DNA from: Paenibacillus sp. H1-7
GTDB taxonomy: Bacteria > Bacillota > Bacilli > Paenibacillales > NBRC-103111
DNA length: 64,000 nt
NCBI RefSeq assembly: GCF_022354825.1
Contig: NZ_CP031168.1
Location: 3,349,501-3,413,500, forward strand
Direction of reading: 5' to 3'
Both the position numbers and the translations under genes were made by a program. A model generated the notes under the pieces. It saw nothing but the letters and a program-made list of their open reading frames with translations. It made no database searches and had not been told where the DNA came from. Below are positions 31,286-39,789 of the stretch, one piece after another; position 1 is the stretch's first letter; every line of letters begins with the position of its first letter.

Positions 31286-33079
31286 ATGCTATATCCAATC
31301 GTAACGGAAAGCCGCACTATTATCGATTTGAGCGGGATATGGAATTTTAAATTGGATACGGGAGTAGGATTTGAACAAAAGTGGTATGACGAGGGTCTAA
31401 CCGAGGGCATGTCTATGTCCGTACCAGCGTCTTTTAATGATCTTGGGGTGACAGCAGATATTCGCAACCACGTAGGCTGGGTATGGTACGAAAGAACATT
31501 TACGGTTCCCCGAACGCTGTTCTTGGAACGGATCGTGCTGCGATTCGGGTCGGCGACGCATACCGCCAAGGTTTACGTGAACGGGCAATTTGTAATGGAG
31601 CACAAAGGCGGGTTCACCCCATTCGAAGCCGAAATCAACTCGTTCTTGCAGTCAGGTGCTAATCGCTTGACGGTAGCAGTGAACAATATTGTGGACCATA
31701 CTACTCTGCCGGTCGGGCATTATACGGAAAAGGAAATAGAAGGGGTAGGCAAAGTCGTTAGAAACAGTCCGAACTTCGACTTTTTTAACTATGCCGGCAT
31801 TCACAGACCGGTGAAGATCTATACGACACCATCGGTTTACATTAAAGATGTAACCGTAGTAACCGAGCTTAACGGAACAACCGGCGTTGTCGGCTATGAA
31901 ACGGAAATTGCCGGAGATGCTGAGGTAAAGGTAACCGTCCTCGATCCATCCGGTGCTGTCGCAGCGGAGCATAGCGGGCGGAACGGTGCTGTGAGAATTA
32001 ACGATGTGAAGTTATGGGAGCCGCTCAACGCACACCTGTATACTTTGAGAGTCGAGCTCATTCAAGCCGGAGATGTCATCGATGTGTATGAACAACCTTT
32101 CGGCGTAAGGACCGTTGAGGTGAAGGACGGGAAATTCCTGATTAATGATAAGCCGTTCTATTTCAAGGGCTTCGGCAAGCATGAAGATTCTCCGATTCAC
32201 GGAAGAGGCTTTAACGAAGCTGCCAATGTTATGGATTTCAAGCTTATGAAGTGGATTGGGGCGAACTCGTTCCGTACCGCACATTATCCGTATTCGGAGG
32301 AATTGATGCGTCTGGCAGATCAGGAAGGCTTGGTTGTGATCGATGAAACACCTGCCGTCGGGCTGCATCTGAACTTTATGGCCATGTTCTCGGGAGGCGC
32401 CAAACGGAAAACATGGGAGGAGCTGGAGACACAAGAGCACCATAAGGATGTCATTCGTGAGCTGATCGCTAGAGACAAGAACCATCCTTGTGTCGTTATG
32501 TGGTCCATCGCCAACGAGCCTGCTTCGGAAGAGGAAGGAGCCGAGCACTATTTCAAGCCGCTCGTCCAACTAGCCAAGCAGATGGATCCGCAGCGCCGTC
32601 CTGTCACGATCGTTACTCATCTAATGTCCACCCCTGAGACGTGCAAAGTAGCGGAGCTGGTTGATGTGCTTGCGTTGAACCGCTATTACGGCTGGTATGT
32701 AGACGGAGGCGACTTTGACGCCGCGAAGGTGAAGCTTCGCAAAGAGTTCGACGGCTGGCGTAAGCGCTGCCCTGGCAAACCGATTATGATGACCGAATAC
32801 GGTGCCGATACGATAGCCGGGTATCACGACATCGATCCCGTAATGTTTACGGAAGAATATCAGGCTGAATATTTGCAGGCCAATCACGAGGTGTTCGATG
32901 AATTTGACAACTTTGTAGGCGAGCAGGTGTGGAATTTCGCCGATTTTAATACCAGCCAAGGCATAATTCGCGTGCAGGGGAACAAAAAGGGTATTTTCAC
33001 AAGAGACCGCAAACCAAAGCTGGCCGCCCACGAGCTGCGCAAAAGATGGCTTTCCATACCAGAGTTCGGATACAAATGA
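31286..33079 (+). CDS. uidA: Beta-glucuronidase (GH2)
   Basis: The 597-residue enzyme hydrolyses beta-D-glucuronides. Length and motifs match E. coli GusA. The acid/base is E411 in [20 protein letters not shown] and the nucleophile is E504 in [12 protein letters not shown]. The N566-x-K568 pair in GNKKG, which distinguishes glucuronidases from other GH2 enzymes, is present. There is no signal peptide, so it acts inside the cell on imported glucuronides. It leads an operon with the symporter that follows. Confidence 0.96.
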   Translation: MLYPIVTESRTIIDLSGIWNFKLDTGVGFEQKWYDEGLTEGMSMSVPASFNDLGVTADIRNHVGWVWYERTFTVPRTLFLERIVLRFGSATHTAKVYVNGQFVMEHKGGFTPFEAEINSFLQSGANRLTVAVNNIVDHTTLPVGHYTEKEIEGVGKVVRNSPNFDFFNYAGIHRPVKIYTTPSVYIKDVTVVTELNGTTGVVGYETEIAGDAEVKVTVLDPSGAVAAEHSGRNGAVRINDVKLWEPLNAHLYTLRVELIQAGDVIDVYEQPFGVRTVEVKDGKFLINDKPFYFKGFGKHEDSPIHGRGFNEAANVMDFKLMKWIGANSFRTAHYPYSEELMRLADQEGLVVIDETPAVGLHLNFMAMFSGGAKRKTWEELETQEHHKDVIRELIARDKNHPCVVMWSIANEPASEEEGAEHYFKPLVQLAKQMDPQRRPVTIVTHLMSTPETCKVAELVDVLALNRYYGWYVDGGDFDAAKVKLRKEFDGWRKRCPGKPIMMTEYGADTIAGYHDIDPVMFTEEYQAEYLQANHEVFDEFDNFVGEQVWNFADFNTSQGIIRVQGNKKGIFTRDRKPKLAAHELRKRWLSIPEFGYK

Positions 33080-33123
33080 TCCTGCCGCGCGGTGTTAACT
33101 TCATGTCTTTGGAGGGGTAAGCT

Positions 33124-34536
33124 ATGAGTCAAACTGTGTTCCGAGCTTCGAAGGAGACCCATGTAGAGAGATCAACCGTTCATCCCTTCGGATGGAGAGA
33201 CAAACTCGGTTATTTGTTCGGCGATTTCGGCAATGATTTCTTCTTTATTCTTGTCAGTTCTTTTCTGATGGTGTACTATACGGATATTTTTCATATCAGC
33301 GCGGCTACGGTAGGATTGATGTTTCTGATCGCCAGATTGTGGGACGCTGTTGCGGATGTGTTATGGGGACGGTTCATCGATACGAGATCATCAGGTACAA
33401 ACGGCAAATTCAAGCCCTGGATATTCAGAATGTCGTTTCCTCTCGTATTGTCGGGCGTGCTGATGTTCGTAAAAATCCCGGGTATGTCCAACGGTTTTTA
33501 TTTGGCTTACGCCTTTATAACGTACCTGGTTTGGGGTACTCTATATAGTACCGTCAATATCCCTTACGGGTCTATGGCTTCGGTCATTACTAGCGATCCG
33601 GTTGAACGGACTACGTTATCTACCTTTAGAACGATGGGGGCTATGCTGGCAGGCTTGATCATTAATGTGGTCGGCCCCCTGATGTTTTTCGTGGACAATA
33701 AAGCGGATGCCGGGCGATTTTTATGGGCGGCCATTATATTTGGGCTTTTGGCTATTTCTTGCTACATGGCCTGCTACAAGCTGTCGACCGAACGAATTAC
33801 CTTGTCAGGGTCATCCGGGACGAAGATGAATGCTGGCAAAACAATCAAAGGCCTTCTCGCGAACAAGCCGCTCATCTGGATTCTTGTCGCCTCGCTGACG
33901 TTCATGGTCTGCTTTATGCTGATCGGTGCCGTTAACGTCTATTTGTTCAAGGATTACTTCGGCAATGCCAAAGCACTGAGCTTGGCAGGTTTTATCCAAA
34001 CGATTACCGTGTTCATCGCCATTCCGATGGTAAAACCGCTTGTAGCCAAATTCGGCAAAAAAGAGACTGCCGCTGCAGGAATCCTGCTTGCCGTAGTAGT
34101 GTATGCGCTTCTTTATTTTCTGCCGCAGCTGAACGCTATCCAATTTATCGCCGTATCTTCTGTTGCTATGTTTGGATACGCTTTCTTCAATCTTGTCGTG
34201 TGGGCTTTCGTCACGGATGTCATCGACTATCACGAGTACGTAACGGGAATGAGAGAGGATGGCACCGTATACTCCATCTATTCCTTTGCGCGTAAAGTAG
34301 GTCAGGCACTCGCCGGCGGTCTTGGCGGGTTCGCGATTGCCTCAGTCGGCTACGACGCCACTTTGAAGGTCCAGTCTTCAGAGGCCCTCGCCGGTATCCA
34401 TACGCTGGGGACTTTAGTGCCTGCGGTCGTGCTGTTAGTTATTTTCTTGATCTTGGTATTCCTGTATCCATTGAATAAGCAGCGGACCATCCAGCTTGCC
34501 AATGATTTAAAAGAGAAGAGAAAAGAGCTGCAGTGA
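33124..34536 (+). CDS. Glycoside-pentoside-hexuronide (GPH) cation symporter, probable glucuronide carrier
   Basis: The 470-residue protein has twelve predicted membrane segments and GPH-family (MelB-type) motifs: KLGYLFGDFGNDFFFILVSS at helix 1, LIARLWDAVADVLWGRFIDT after helix 2, and DVIDYHEYVTGMREDGTVYS between helices 10 and 11. It starts after TTGGAGGGG, 44 bases past the beta-glucuronidase gene. By position it imports beta-glucuronides, as UidB does in enterobacteria; related GPH proteins carry other glycosides. Confidence 0.88.
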   Translation: MSQTVFRASKETHVERSTVHPFGWRDKLGYLFGDFGNDFFFILVSSFLMVYYTDIFHISAATVGLMFLIARLWDAVADVLWGRFIDTRSSGTNGKFKPWIFRMSFPLVLSGVLMFVKIPGMSNGFYLAYAFITYLVWGTLYSTVNIPYGSMASVITSDPVERTTLSTFRTMGAMLAGLIINVVGPLMFFVDNKADAGRFLWAAIIFGLLAISCYMACYKLSTERITLSGSSGTKMNAGKTIKGLLANKPLIWILVASLTFMVCFMLIGAVNVYLFKDYFGNAKALSLAGFIQTITVFIAIPMVKPLVAKFGKKETAAAGILLAVVVYALLYFLPQLNAIQFIAVSSVAMFGYAFFNLVVWAFVTDVIDYHEYVTGMREDGTVYSIYSFARKVGQALAGGLGGFAIASVGYDATLKVQSSEALAGIHTLGTLVPAVVLLVIFLILVFLYPLNKQRTIQLANDLKEKRKELQ

Positions 34537-34550
34537 GAGCAGAATAACGG

Positions 34551-34579
34551 CCGGTGTCCCATGGGGCGCCGGTTTTTTT
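34551..34579 (+). terminator. Intrinsic terminator of the glucuronide operon
   Basis: CCGGTGTCCC-AT-GGGGCGCCGG (two wobble pairs) is followed by seven T residues. Confidence 0.88.
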
Positions 34580-34666
34580 GTGTATGCATGTTTCTGTGAA
34601 TGAATTTATGCTTTATCATCACCCCAACTTTCTATATATTTATAGGTGGTAAGATTCTTTGAGGAA

Positions 34667-34951
34667 ATGGAGCTGAATAGTTTGCTGATATGGGGCGTTG
34701 TTATTATTGGAGTGATAGTATCTTGTATATACATTCCACTTTTCATGAAAAGTCTGAGACTTATTCGTCATTGGAATGAGGTGGACGAGCAGGACAGAAG
34801 GAAGCAGCTGAGAACACTTATGCCCAAATCGTTAAACGATGACGCTCTTGGGTATTTGGATAAGCCTAAATTCAAAACGTATACCTATACTAAGTTTGGG
34901 ATATTAGCGTTAGTTGTTGTCGGTGCTGTGGTTTTTGCGGCTCTTCGGTAG
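34667..34951 (+). CDS. Small two-pass membrane protein (about 94 aa)
   Basis: The frame holds two hydrophobic segments (LLIWGVVIIGVIVSCIYIPL and the C-terminal FGILALVVVGAVVFAAL) around a charged middle (NEVDEQDRRKQLRTLMPKSL). The start is uncertain: ATG at 34667 has GAGGAA only two bases away, GTG at 34646 has none, and TTG at 34682 has GGAG at 8 bases. No recognised family; a strong terminator follows. Confidence 0.6.
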   Translation: MELNSLLIWGVVIIGVIVSCIYIPLFMKSLRLIRHWNEVDEQDRRKQLRTLMPKSLNDDALGYLDKPKFKTYTYTKFGILALVVVGAVVFAALR

Positions 34952-34995
34952 GCAGGTAAACATTCATCATTTTACCATAAAAAAAGAAAGATCAG

Positions 34996-35026
34996 CCCGT
35001 GTCCATAGGATACGGGTTATTTTTTT
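34996..35026 (+). terminator. Intrinsic terminator
   Basis: CCCGTGTCC-ATA-GGATACGGG forms a 9-bp stem (one G-U) followed, after TTA, by seven T residues. Confidence 0.85.
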
Positions 35027-35071
35027 GGCCTAAAAACCATTTGTAAAATTGCTACAATCCGTATTTGTGTA

Positions 35072-35100
35072 TTGACTTAAAAAATGTGATGGGATATGAT
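35072..35100 (+). promoter_or_regulatory. SigA-type promoter of the DUF6530-MFS operon
   Basis: TTGACT (35072-35077) and TATGAT (35095-35100) have a 17-bp spacer. Transcription would start near 35107, just ahead of an 8-bp tandem repeat. Confidence 0.75.
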
Positions 35101-35119
35101 GTGGTTGCGAGTCAGTAAT

Positions 35120-35143
35120 TTAGTAAATTAGTAAATTAGTAAA
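35120..35143. repeat. Three tandem copies of TTAGTAAA
   Basis: TTAGTAAA is repeated three times without mismatch, with a partial copy (AGTAATT) just before. The array lies in the 5' leader, between the promoter and the ribosome binding site of the DUF6530 gene. It may bind a repressor or vary in copy number by slippage. Confidence 0.8.
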
Positions 35144-35169
35144 AGTTAATATCGGAAGGAGATCAAAAA

Positions 35170-35649
35170 ATGAAAATACCAACTTCGCTAATGCATAAAC
35201 CCGTTATTGTTTCCGAGAATTACGAAAGAGTTGATGGGCGAAGTGCGAACCATTCGGATGCTAAGGGATTGTCTCTTGGGTTAACCCAGTGCAACGATAG
35301 AGAGAAAGTCGATGTATCCGCTCAAGTTTGGAGGTATACAGAAGAGAAGGGGGCCGGACAATCGGAGGAGTTACCGCTTCACCGAGTGCTTGATCTTACG
35401 CTTCTTGTATGCAGGAGCATGCTTCATTTTCGCGAGTCGTATAGGTACCAAGACTTGTATGACCCGGAGAATCCGGTTGTTGACCGGATAGGCTTGCAAG
35501 GAGACGCTATGACGGTAGCCGTCTGCACCGAGAACGACAATATTAAGGAAGATATCAAACGGTTCAACCAAGCGTTGAGCGACAATGATGAGCTGATGGG
35601 AGAACGTCTGCGGGCGCTTTCCCGAATTCTTAAAGATATGGGGTATTAA
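35170..35649 (+). CDS. DUF6530 protein
   Basis: The ATG lies after a near-ideal GGAAGGAGATC. The 159-residue product contains ENYERVDGRSANHSDAKGLS and ELPLHRVLDLTLLVCRSMLH, the pattern I know from DUF6530. It is soluble with no signal. The MFS gene starts one base after its stop, so the two are translated together. Function is unknown; pairing with a drug-type exporter suggests a sensing or resistance role, which is inference. Confidence 0.75.
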   Translation: MKIPTSLMHKPVIVSENYERVDGRSANHSDAKGLSLGLTQCNDREKVDVSAQVWRYTEEKGAGQSEELPLHRVLDLTLLVCRSMLHFRESYRYQDLYDPENPVVDRIGLQGDAMTVAVCTENDNIKEDIKRFNQALSDNDELMGERLRALSRILKDMGY

Positions 35650-35650
35650 C

Positions 35651-36862
35651 ATGTTTACGAATCGATATGTTCGAACGATTATTTTGTCCCGGGTGTTTTT
35701 GCAGCTTGGGATATGGATACGTAACTTTGCCGTCCTGTTATATGTAACGGAAATAACCAACAATGATCCGCATTATGTATCGCTAATTTCCGTTGTTGAA
35801 TTTGGGCCTATATTTCTGTTCGCTATTATCGGCGGAACGTTTGCGGATCGATGGAAGCCCAAGCGAACGATGGTTTGGAGTGATCTGTTATCCACCGTTT
35901 CCGTTGTGGCGGTAATCATTGCCCTTGTCATGGGGCATTGGGTCGGGCTTTTGTTAGGAACGCTGGTCTCGGCGAGCTTATCCCAATTTTCTCAGCCCTC
36001 TGCGATGAAGCTGTATAAGAAGCATGTGCCGAACGAGCAATTGCAGAGCGTGATGGCCTTTTCCCAATCCTTGGTAGCTATATTCACCATTATAGGTCCC
36101 GTTGTCGGTACGTTTATCTTCGTGCAGTTTGGTATTACCGTTTCCCTTGTTCTGACGTTAGTATTTTTCATGCTGTCGGCCATTATACTATCGTTACTGC
36201 CTCGTGACGCGGAGGAAGGGAAGCTTCAAAACAGCGGGAGTTTTTTGTCGGAGATGAAGGCTGGAATTCAATATATGTGGGCGAACCGCTCGTTAAGAAC
36301 GTTGAGCGCTACCTTTGCCGCTACCGGCCTGGCTTCGGGAATGATTCAACCGCTGCTGATATTCATTACCATGGAGCAGTTAGGACAAGACAAACAGTTT
36401 ATACAGTGGCTGCTTATGGCTAATGGCGCGGCGATGCTGATAGGCGGGATTGCGTTGATGGGAATGACCAAAAAGGTTCGCCCGCAGGTTTTGCTTGCAA
36501 CAGGTTTACTAGTTAGCGCCATATGTACCGTTATCGTGGGCGCCTCCACATCGGTTGTGCTGAGCGTTACGCTTCAAGTGATCAGCGGATTATTTTATCC
36601 ATGCGTTCAAGGCGGAATTCAGGCACTTATTGTGAGAAATACAAAAGCTGAATTTATGGGACGCGTCGGTGGAGCGATCACTCCTGTTTTCATGGGGATG
36701 ATGGTTATAGGGATGTCCGTCTCGGGATATCTAAAAGATCTATTCTCTTTATTCGCTGTATACGCCGCGAGCGGAGCCTTGTTGATCATAGGCGTCTTGC
36801 TGTTGACTCCTCTTTTACGGGAAAACAGATCAAAACGTCGGGAAGTATCCGGACTGCAATAG
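35651..36862 (+). CDS. MFS transporter, efflux type
   Basis: The 403-residue protein has twelve predicted membrane segments. GGTFADRWKPKRTMVWSDLL is the loop 2-3 MFS motif, and RNTKAEFMGRVGGAITPVFM is the matching later region. It resembles the MFS_3/EntS-like group of exporters for antibiotics, macrolides and siderophores. The substrate is not known. It begins immediately after the DUF6530 stop in a two-gene operon. Confidence 0.88.
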   Translation: MFTNRYVRTIILSRVFLQLGIWIRNFAVLLYVTEITNNDPHYVSLISVVEFGPIFLFAIIGGTFADRWKPKRTMVWSDLLSTVSVVAVIIALVMGHWVGLLLGTLVSASLSQFSQPSAMKLYKKHVPNEQLQSVMAFSQSLVAIFTIIGPVVGTFIFVQFGITVSLVLTLVFFMLSAIILSLLPRDAEEGKLQNSGSFLSEMKAGIQYMWANRSLRTLSATFAATGLASGMIQPLLIFITMEQLGQDKQFIQWLLMANGAAMLIGGIALMGMTKKVRPQVLLATGLLVSAICTVIVGASTSVVLSVTLQVISGLFYPCVQGGIQALIVRNTKAEFMGRVGGAITPVFMGMMVIGMSVSGYLKDLFSLFAVYAASGALLIIGVLLLTPLLRENRSKRREVSGLQ

Positions 36863-36885
36863 CGAGCACGCCACATATAATTTAA

Positions 36886-36923
36886 AAAGAAACTCCAACC
36901 CTTTTCAGGATTGGAGTTTCTTT
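36886..36923. terminator. Bidirectional intrinsic terminator
   Basis: AAAGAAACTCCAA and TTGGAGTTTCTTT pair perfectly over 13 bp, with T-rich ends on both strands. It separates the convergent MFS and DUF4405 genes. Confidence 0.92.
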
Positions 36924-36925
36924 TC

Positions 36926-37792
36926 TCATGCGACGGAAATTCTCTTTTTTCTTCCCGCCCATTTATCCATATAATAAGTAAGTCCTGCAAATACCGCCAT
37001 AATTCCAGAATAAGTTGCAATAACACTGACGAAATTCGGACTTATTCGGCCTCCGCCCGGAGCTCCTCCGCCGCTAGCGCCTTCTGCAGGCTTCATCGTA
37101 CGGCGTTCTGGATTATCGCCTTGCTTCATCCCTTCAGGCCTACCACTTTCGGCACGCAGGCTCCTGCCGGATTCCGCACGATGCACACCGCCTTGTCCCG
37201 TTGGTGCGGATGAGCCGGTGAATACAACTTCCATCATCTCAAGCTTGGAAATAAAATGGGTCGAGTATGTTTGGTACGCTCCGAATAGCAAAACGATCGC
37301 TGCCGCACTCGTCATAAGAATGCGGGTACGTGCCCTAGAAAGCTTCAAGTTCAGTAGAAGTTGTGTTACCTTCATAACCCAATGCCAGTGGAGCCCGATA
37401 TGAATACCAATTAAAGTAAGGGTGAGGTATGAAACACCCATATGGGAGAGCTTGAACCAATTTTCGTTCCCGTATCGGAATTCCGGTAGAACAACTCTGG
37501 AAATCAAGAGCCCGCTTACGATCACAAAGGTCATGGAAATAAGCAGCAGCACATTCAGCCCGTAGCTCAAGCGTGTTTTACCAGGCAGGCTTTTGTCCAA
37601 AAGTCTAAACGTAATTTTCTTAACAAACTGTACATTTAATAAAATGTGAGTAAGAATGGCAAAACCGATGGCTGTTCCGGCTATTTCGTGAAAAGCAAGG
37701 CCGCCCATAACCATTTTATTAAATAACAGAGCAAAGGTAATTCCCATAGCAGCATCATGGGTAAGCTTCACATACGATTTCTTTTTTGTCAT
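36926..37792 (-). CDS. DUF4405 (cytochrome b561-like) membrane protein
   Basis: ATG at 37792 follows ATGGGAG at 9 bases, giving 288 residues. Four membrane segments in the first 190 residues carry histidines at regular places (HEIAGTAIGFAILTHILLN, LSHMGVSYLTLTLIGIHIGL then HWHW), fitting a two-heme b-type cytochrome. A glycine-, proline- and charge-rich linker follows (about 200-245, including AEGASGGGAPGGG) before a last membrane segment. The long linker is unusual. Electron partner unknown. Confidence 0.8.
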   Translation of the reverse strand: MTKKKSYVKLTHDAAMGITFALLFNKMVMGGLAFHEIAGTAIGFAILTHILLNVQFVKKITFRLLDKSLPGKTRLSYGLNVLLLISMTFVIVSGLLISRVVLPEFRYGNENWFKLSHMGVSYLTLTLIGIHIGLHWHWVMKVTQLLLNLKLSRARTRILMTSAAAIVLLFGAYQTYSTHFISKLEMMEVVFTGSSAPTGQGGVHRAESGRSLRAESGRPEGMKQGDNPERRTMKPAEGASGGGAPGGGRISPNFVSVIATYSGIMAVFAGLTYYMDKWAGRKKRISVA

Positions 37793-37871
37793 AATTCCGG
37801 TCTCCCATCTGATCACTGTTTCTGTTCCGTATTGTCACACGGAAAGCTGAAACACACATGAGAAACGACTG

Positions 37872-37888
37872 AACATTTGCTGAATGTT
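37872..37888 (-). promoter_or_regulatory. Candidate operator upstream of DUF4405 gene
   Basis: AACATT-TGCTG-AATGTT is an inverted repeat that can also be read as two direct repeats (TGAACATTT, TGAATGTTT) 11 bp apart. Direct repeats at 11 bp suit an OmpR-type regulator. It lies 80 bases before the DUF4405 start. Confidence 0.35.
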
Positions 37889-37955
37889 TGAGCTTCGATA
37901 CAAGGTTTGCTCTTGACGGCTGCAAGCTTTGAAGATACTAAAATGCCAAGTAAAA

Positions 37956-37974
37956 AACCACCTAAGAGGTGGTT
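37956..37974 (-). terminator. Intrinsic terminator of the small acidic gene pair
   Basis: AACCACCT-AAG-AGGTGGTT forms an 8-bp stem followed by TTTTAC on the minus strand, 7 bases past the stop at 37982. Confidence 0.85.
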
Positions 37975-37981
37975 CTTTGGT

Positions 37982-38143
37982 TTACTCGTCGAGTCCGGCT
38001 CGGCAAGTTTCGGGTGCTGTATATTCGGCATCGTTCAAGTGCTCATTGTATTGCTTCATAATTTCGGATGAAAGCTCAAGATCTTCGGCTTCCATATTGC
38101 TTGCCGAGCTTTCCGAATCATTTTTATTTCTTAGATCGGACAT
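37982..38143 (-). CDS. Small acidic protein (53 aa)
   Basis: This short gene starts 8 bases after AAAGGAGTG and stops just before a terminator. The product (MSDLRNKNDSESSASNMEAE at the N-terminus, ending PETCRAGLDE) is rich in Glu, Asp and Ser, hydrophilic and probably unfolded outside a central helix. No family recognised. It lies 26 bases downstream of the next small gene on the same strand, so they are co-transcribed. Confidence 0.68.
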   Translation of the reverse strand: MSDLRNKNDSESSASNMEAEDLELSSEIMKQYNEHLNDAEYTAPETCRAGLDE

Positions 38144-38169
38144 GGGTAACACTCCTTTGGATTGAACGT

Positions 38170-38328
38170 CTATCGTTCAAAGTTAGAAGCCGGATTACCG
38201 TATGCATCGATGTTCTCATCGCCAATGATATCGACAAAATCTTTTGCCCCTTCAGGAACACCTAGCAAATCGGATGTTTCTACAGCCCGATCCAGATTTT
38301 CCATGTCTTTATTCTGATTGTTCTCCAT
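38170..38328 (-). CDS. Small acidic protein (52 aa)
   Basis: ATG follows CGGAGGT by 6 bases. The product (MENNQNKDMENLDRAVETSD, then LLGVPEGAKDFVDIIGDENI) is acidic and hydrophilic, ending GNPASNFER. No family recognised. It is the upstream partner of the 53-residue gene. Strong ribosome binding sites and tight spacing support both as real genes. Confidence 0.68.
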   Translation of the reverse strand: MENNQNKDMENLDRAVETSDLLGVPEGAKDFVDIIGDENIDAYGNPASNFER

Positions 38329-38375
38329 TGTGTACCTCCGATGTTATCGTCTAAAATGAATGGTTTGAATGAAAA

Positions 38376-38395
38376 AACTCTCTAGTCAGAGAGTT
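38376..38395 (-). terminator. Intrinsic terminator overlapping a small-gene stop
   Basis: AACTCTC-TGACTA-GAGAGTT with a following TTTT on the minus strand begins inside the stop codon of the 54-residue gene. Confidence 0.8.
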
Positions 38396-38558
38396 AATCA
38401 AGCTTATCTTCGCCTGTTATAAGGCTTTCTATCTCATTGTTAGTATCGACAGGGAGCCTCGTTTTGAAATATCCTACTAAAGCATCAACCGCTTTCTCTG
38501 CTTGAGGTTCCGTTATTCCTGCTTCTTCTGCAACCTGCTTAGTGATAATATGTTTCAT
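38394..38558 (-). CDS. Small DUF2267-like helical protein (54 aa)
   Basis: The gene starts after GGAGGATAACTG. KQVAEEAGITEPQAEKAVDA followed by LVGYFKTRLPVD resembles the repeated helical unit of DUF2267/DUF937-type proteins, here as a single short copy. It is followed directly by a terminator. Function unknown. Confidence 0.65.
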   Translation of the reverse strand: MKHIITKQVAEEAGITEPQAEKAVDALVGYFKTRLPVDTNNEIESLITGEDKLD

Positions 38559-38576
38559 CAGTTATCCTCCATTTCA

Positions 38577-38618
38577 TTACTGAACCGTATTATTTGCAGT
38601 AAAAGGAGTATTATTCAT
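38577..38618 (-). CDS. Possible 13-residue leader peptide
   Basis: AGAGAGGTTACTTATC precedes an ATG encoding MNNTPFTANNTVQ and a stop, 18 bases before the next small-gene start. The ribosome binding site is good, but so short a frame could be chance. If translated, it could couple translation of the gene that follows. Confidence 0.35.
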   Translation of the reverse strand: MNNTPFTANNTVQ

Positions 38619-38761
38619 GATAAGTAACCTCTCTTTTTAATAATCGAAATGATCGCCATTATACGGTCATACCGCGGAAACGGCATGGTCAGCCAACCGA
38701 ATCATGGTATAATAAAATAGGTGTGGATGTAATCGCGTACGCTTGGAGAGGAGGTCGGCCG

Positions 38762-39637
38762 ATGCTTGCTGCGGCAAACAAGAAGGTTGAGTCTTTTGAA
38801 AGTAAGCGCTTCCCTTTTAAAATGAGCATTCAGCAGGGCCGTCATTTGCTAGTTTCTTCCCATTGGCATGATCACTTGGAGTTTGTGAAAATTTTACAAG
38901 GGCCGGTCCGTTTCCAAATCGATCATCACAGCTTTGACGCGCAAACCGGCGACATTTATTTCATTAACAGCCGCCAAATTCACTCGGTCACATCGTTTCC
39001 GGGAACGGAAGGCGCCATTAAAGGGATGGTGTTTGACAAGACGCTGCTGTATTCGCAGGAAAATTTGGAAATGAGGCATCTGCTCTCCCTGTTCTTCAGA
39101 TCGGACAAAGTGGCGAATCAATATGTGCGAACCCACCCGCTTTGGAACGAACTGAGTCAGGAGATAGACAAAGCTTACGAGGAATACTCTCGGGCACAGG
39201 CAGGGCATGAATACAGCATCCTTTCCAGCGTATACCGGATCATCGTACCGCTGCTGCGTTTGTATGAGCAGGACTTGAACAGCAGTCCTCCGCGACTGTA
39301 CGCGAATCACTACATGCGGCTGAAGCCGGCCATCGATTATATGGAAGAGCATCTGCCAGATAGAGTGTACATGGAAACCGTTTGCGAAAAAGTGAACATG
39401 AACTTGTATTATTTCTCCAGCCAGTTCAAAAAAGTGTTCGGCATGCCGCCGGTTCAATATTTGATACAGCTGCGCATCGATCACGCCAAACGGCTGCTGC
39501 TGGATGAGGAAAAGTCGATTACGGAAATCGCAGAGCTGTGCGGATTTTGCAACATCAATTATTTTGACAAAGTGTTTAAGGAGAAAAGTGGGGTTACGCC
39601 GATGGATTTCCGCAAGCGTTACCTCCATCAAGACTAG
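38762..39637 (+). CDS. AraC-family regulator with cupin sensor domain
   Basis: ATG at 38762 follows AGAGGAGGT, giving 291 residues. The N-terminal cupin has SSHWHDHLEFVKILQGPVRF. The C-terminal AraC domain has two helix-turn-helix motifs (METVCEKVNMNLYYFSSQFK and ITEIAELCGFCNINYFDKVF). Such proteins usually activate sugar-use genes. It is convergent with the GH30 gene and close to the sugar-binding lipoprotein, which it may control. TATAAT at 38708-38713 marks a likely promoter. Confidence 0.88.
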   Translation: MLAAANKKVESFESKRFPFKMSIQQGRHLLVSSHWHDHLEFVKILQGPVRFQIDHHSFDAQTGDIYFINSRQIHSVTSFPGTEGAIKGMVFDKTLLYSQENLEMRHLLSLFFRSDKVANQYVRTHPLWNELSQEIDKAYEEYSRAQAGHEYSILSSVYRIIVPLLRLYEQDLNSSPPRLYANHYMRLKPAIDYMEEHLPDRVYMETVCEKVNMNLYYFSSQFKKVFGMPPVQYLIQLRIDHAKRLLLDEEKSITEIAELCGFCNINYFDKVFKEKSGVTPMDFRKRYLHQD

Positions 39638-39709
39638 TATTGCTTATGCAGCATGCTGCTTAAGGTTAGGGTCGCTCTAGCAGTAAAGATTAGAGCGTGG
39701 AGATAAAAG

Positions 39710-39742
39710 AGAAGGAGGCTGCCCCAACGGCAGTCTCCTTCT
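39710..39742. terminator. Bidirectional intrinsic terminator
   Basis: AGAAGGAGGCTGCC-CCAAC-GGCAGTCTCCTTCT forms a 14-bp stem (one wobble) between the convergent AraC and GH30 genes; TTCTCTTTT follows on the minus strand. Confidence 0.82.
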
Positions 39743-39789
39743 TGTGTCCATCCGGAACCGTATCGGTCCGGAATGTTGCAGGCATAAGC

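Noticed and set aside
38894..39631. 245-codon frame antisense to the AraC gene
   Set aside because: The opposite strand encodes a clear AraC protein with cupin and HTH motifs; this frame is a shadow.
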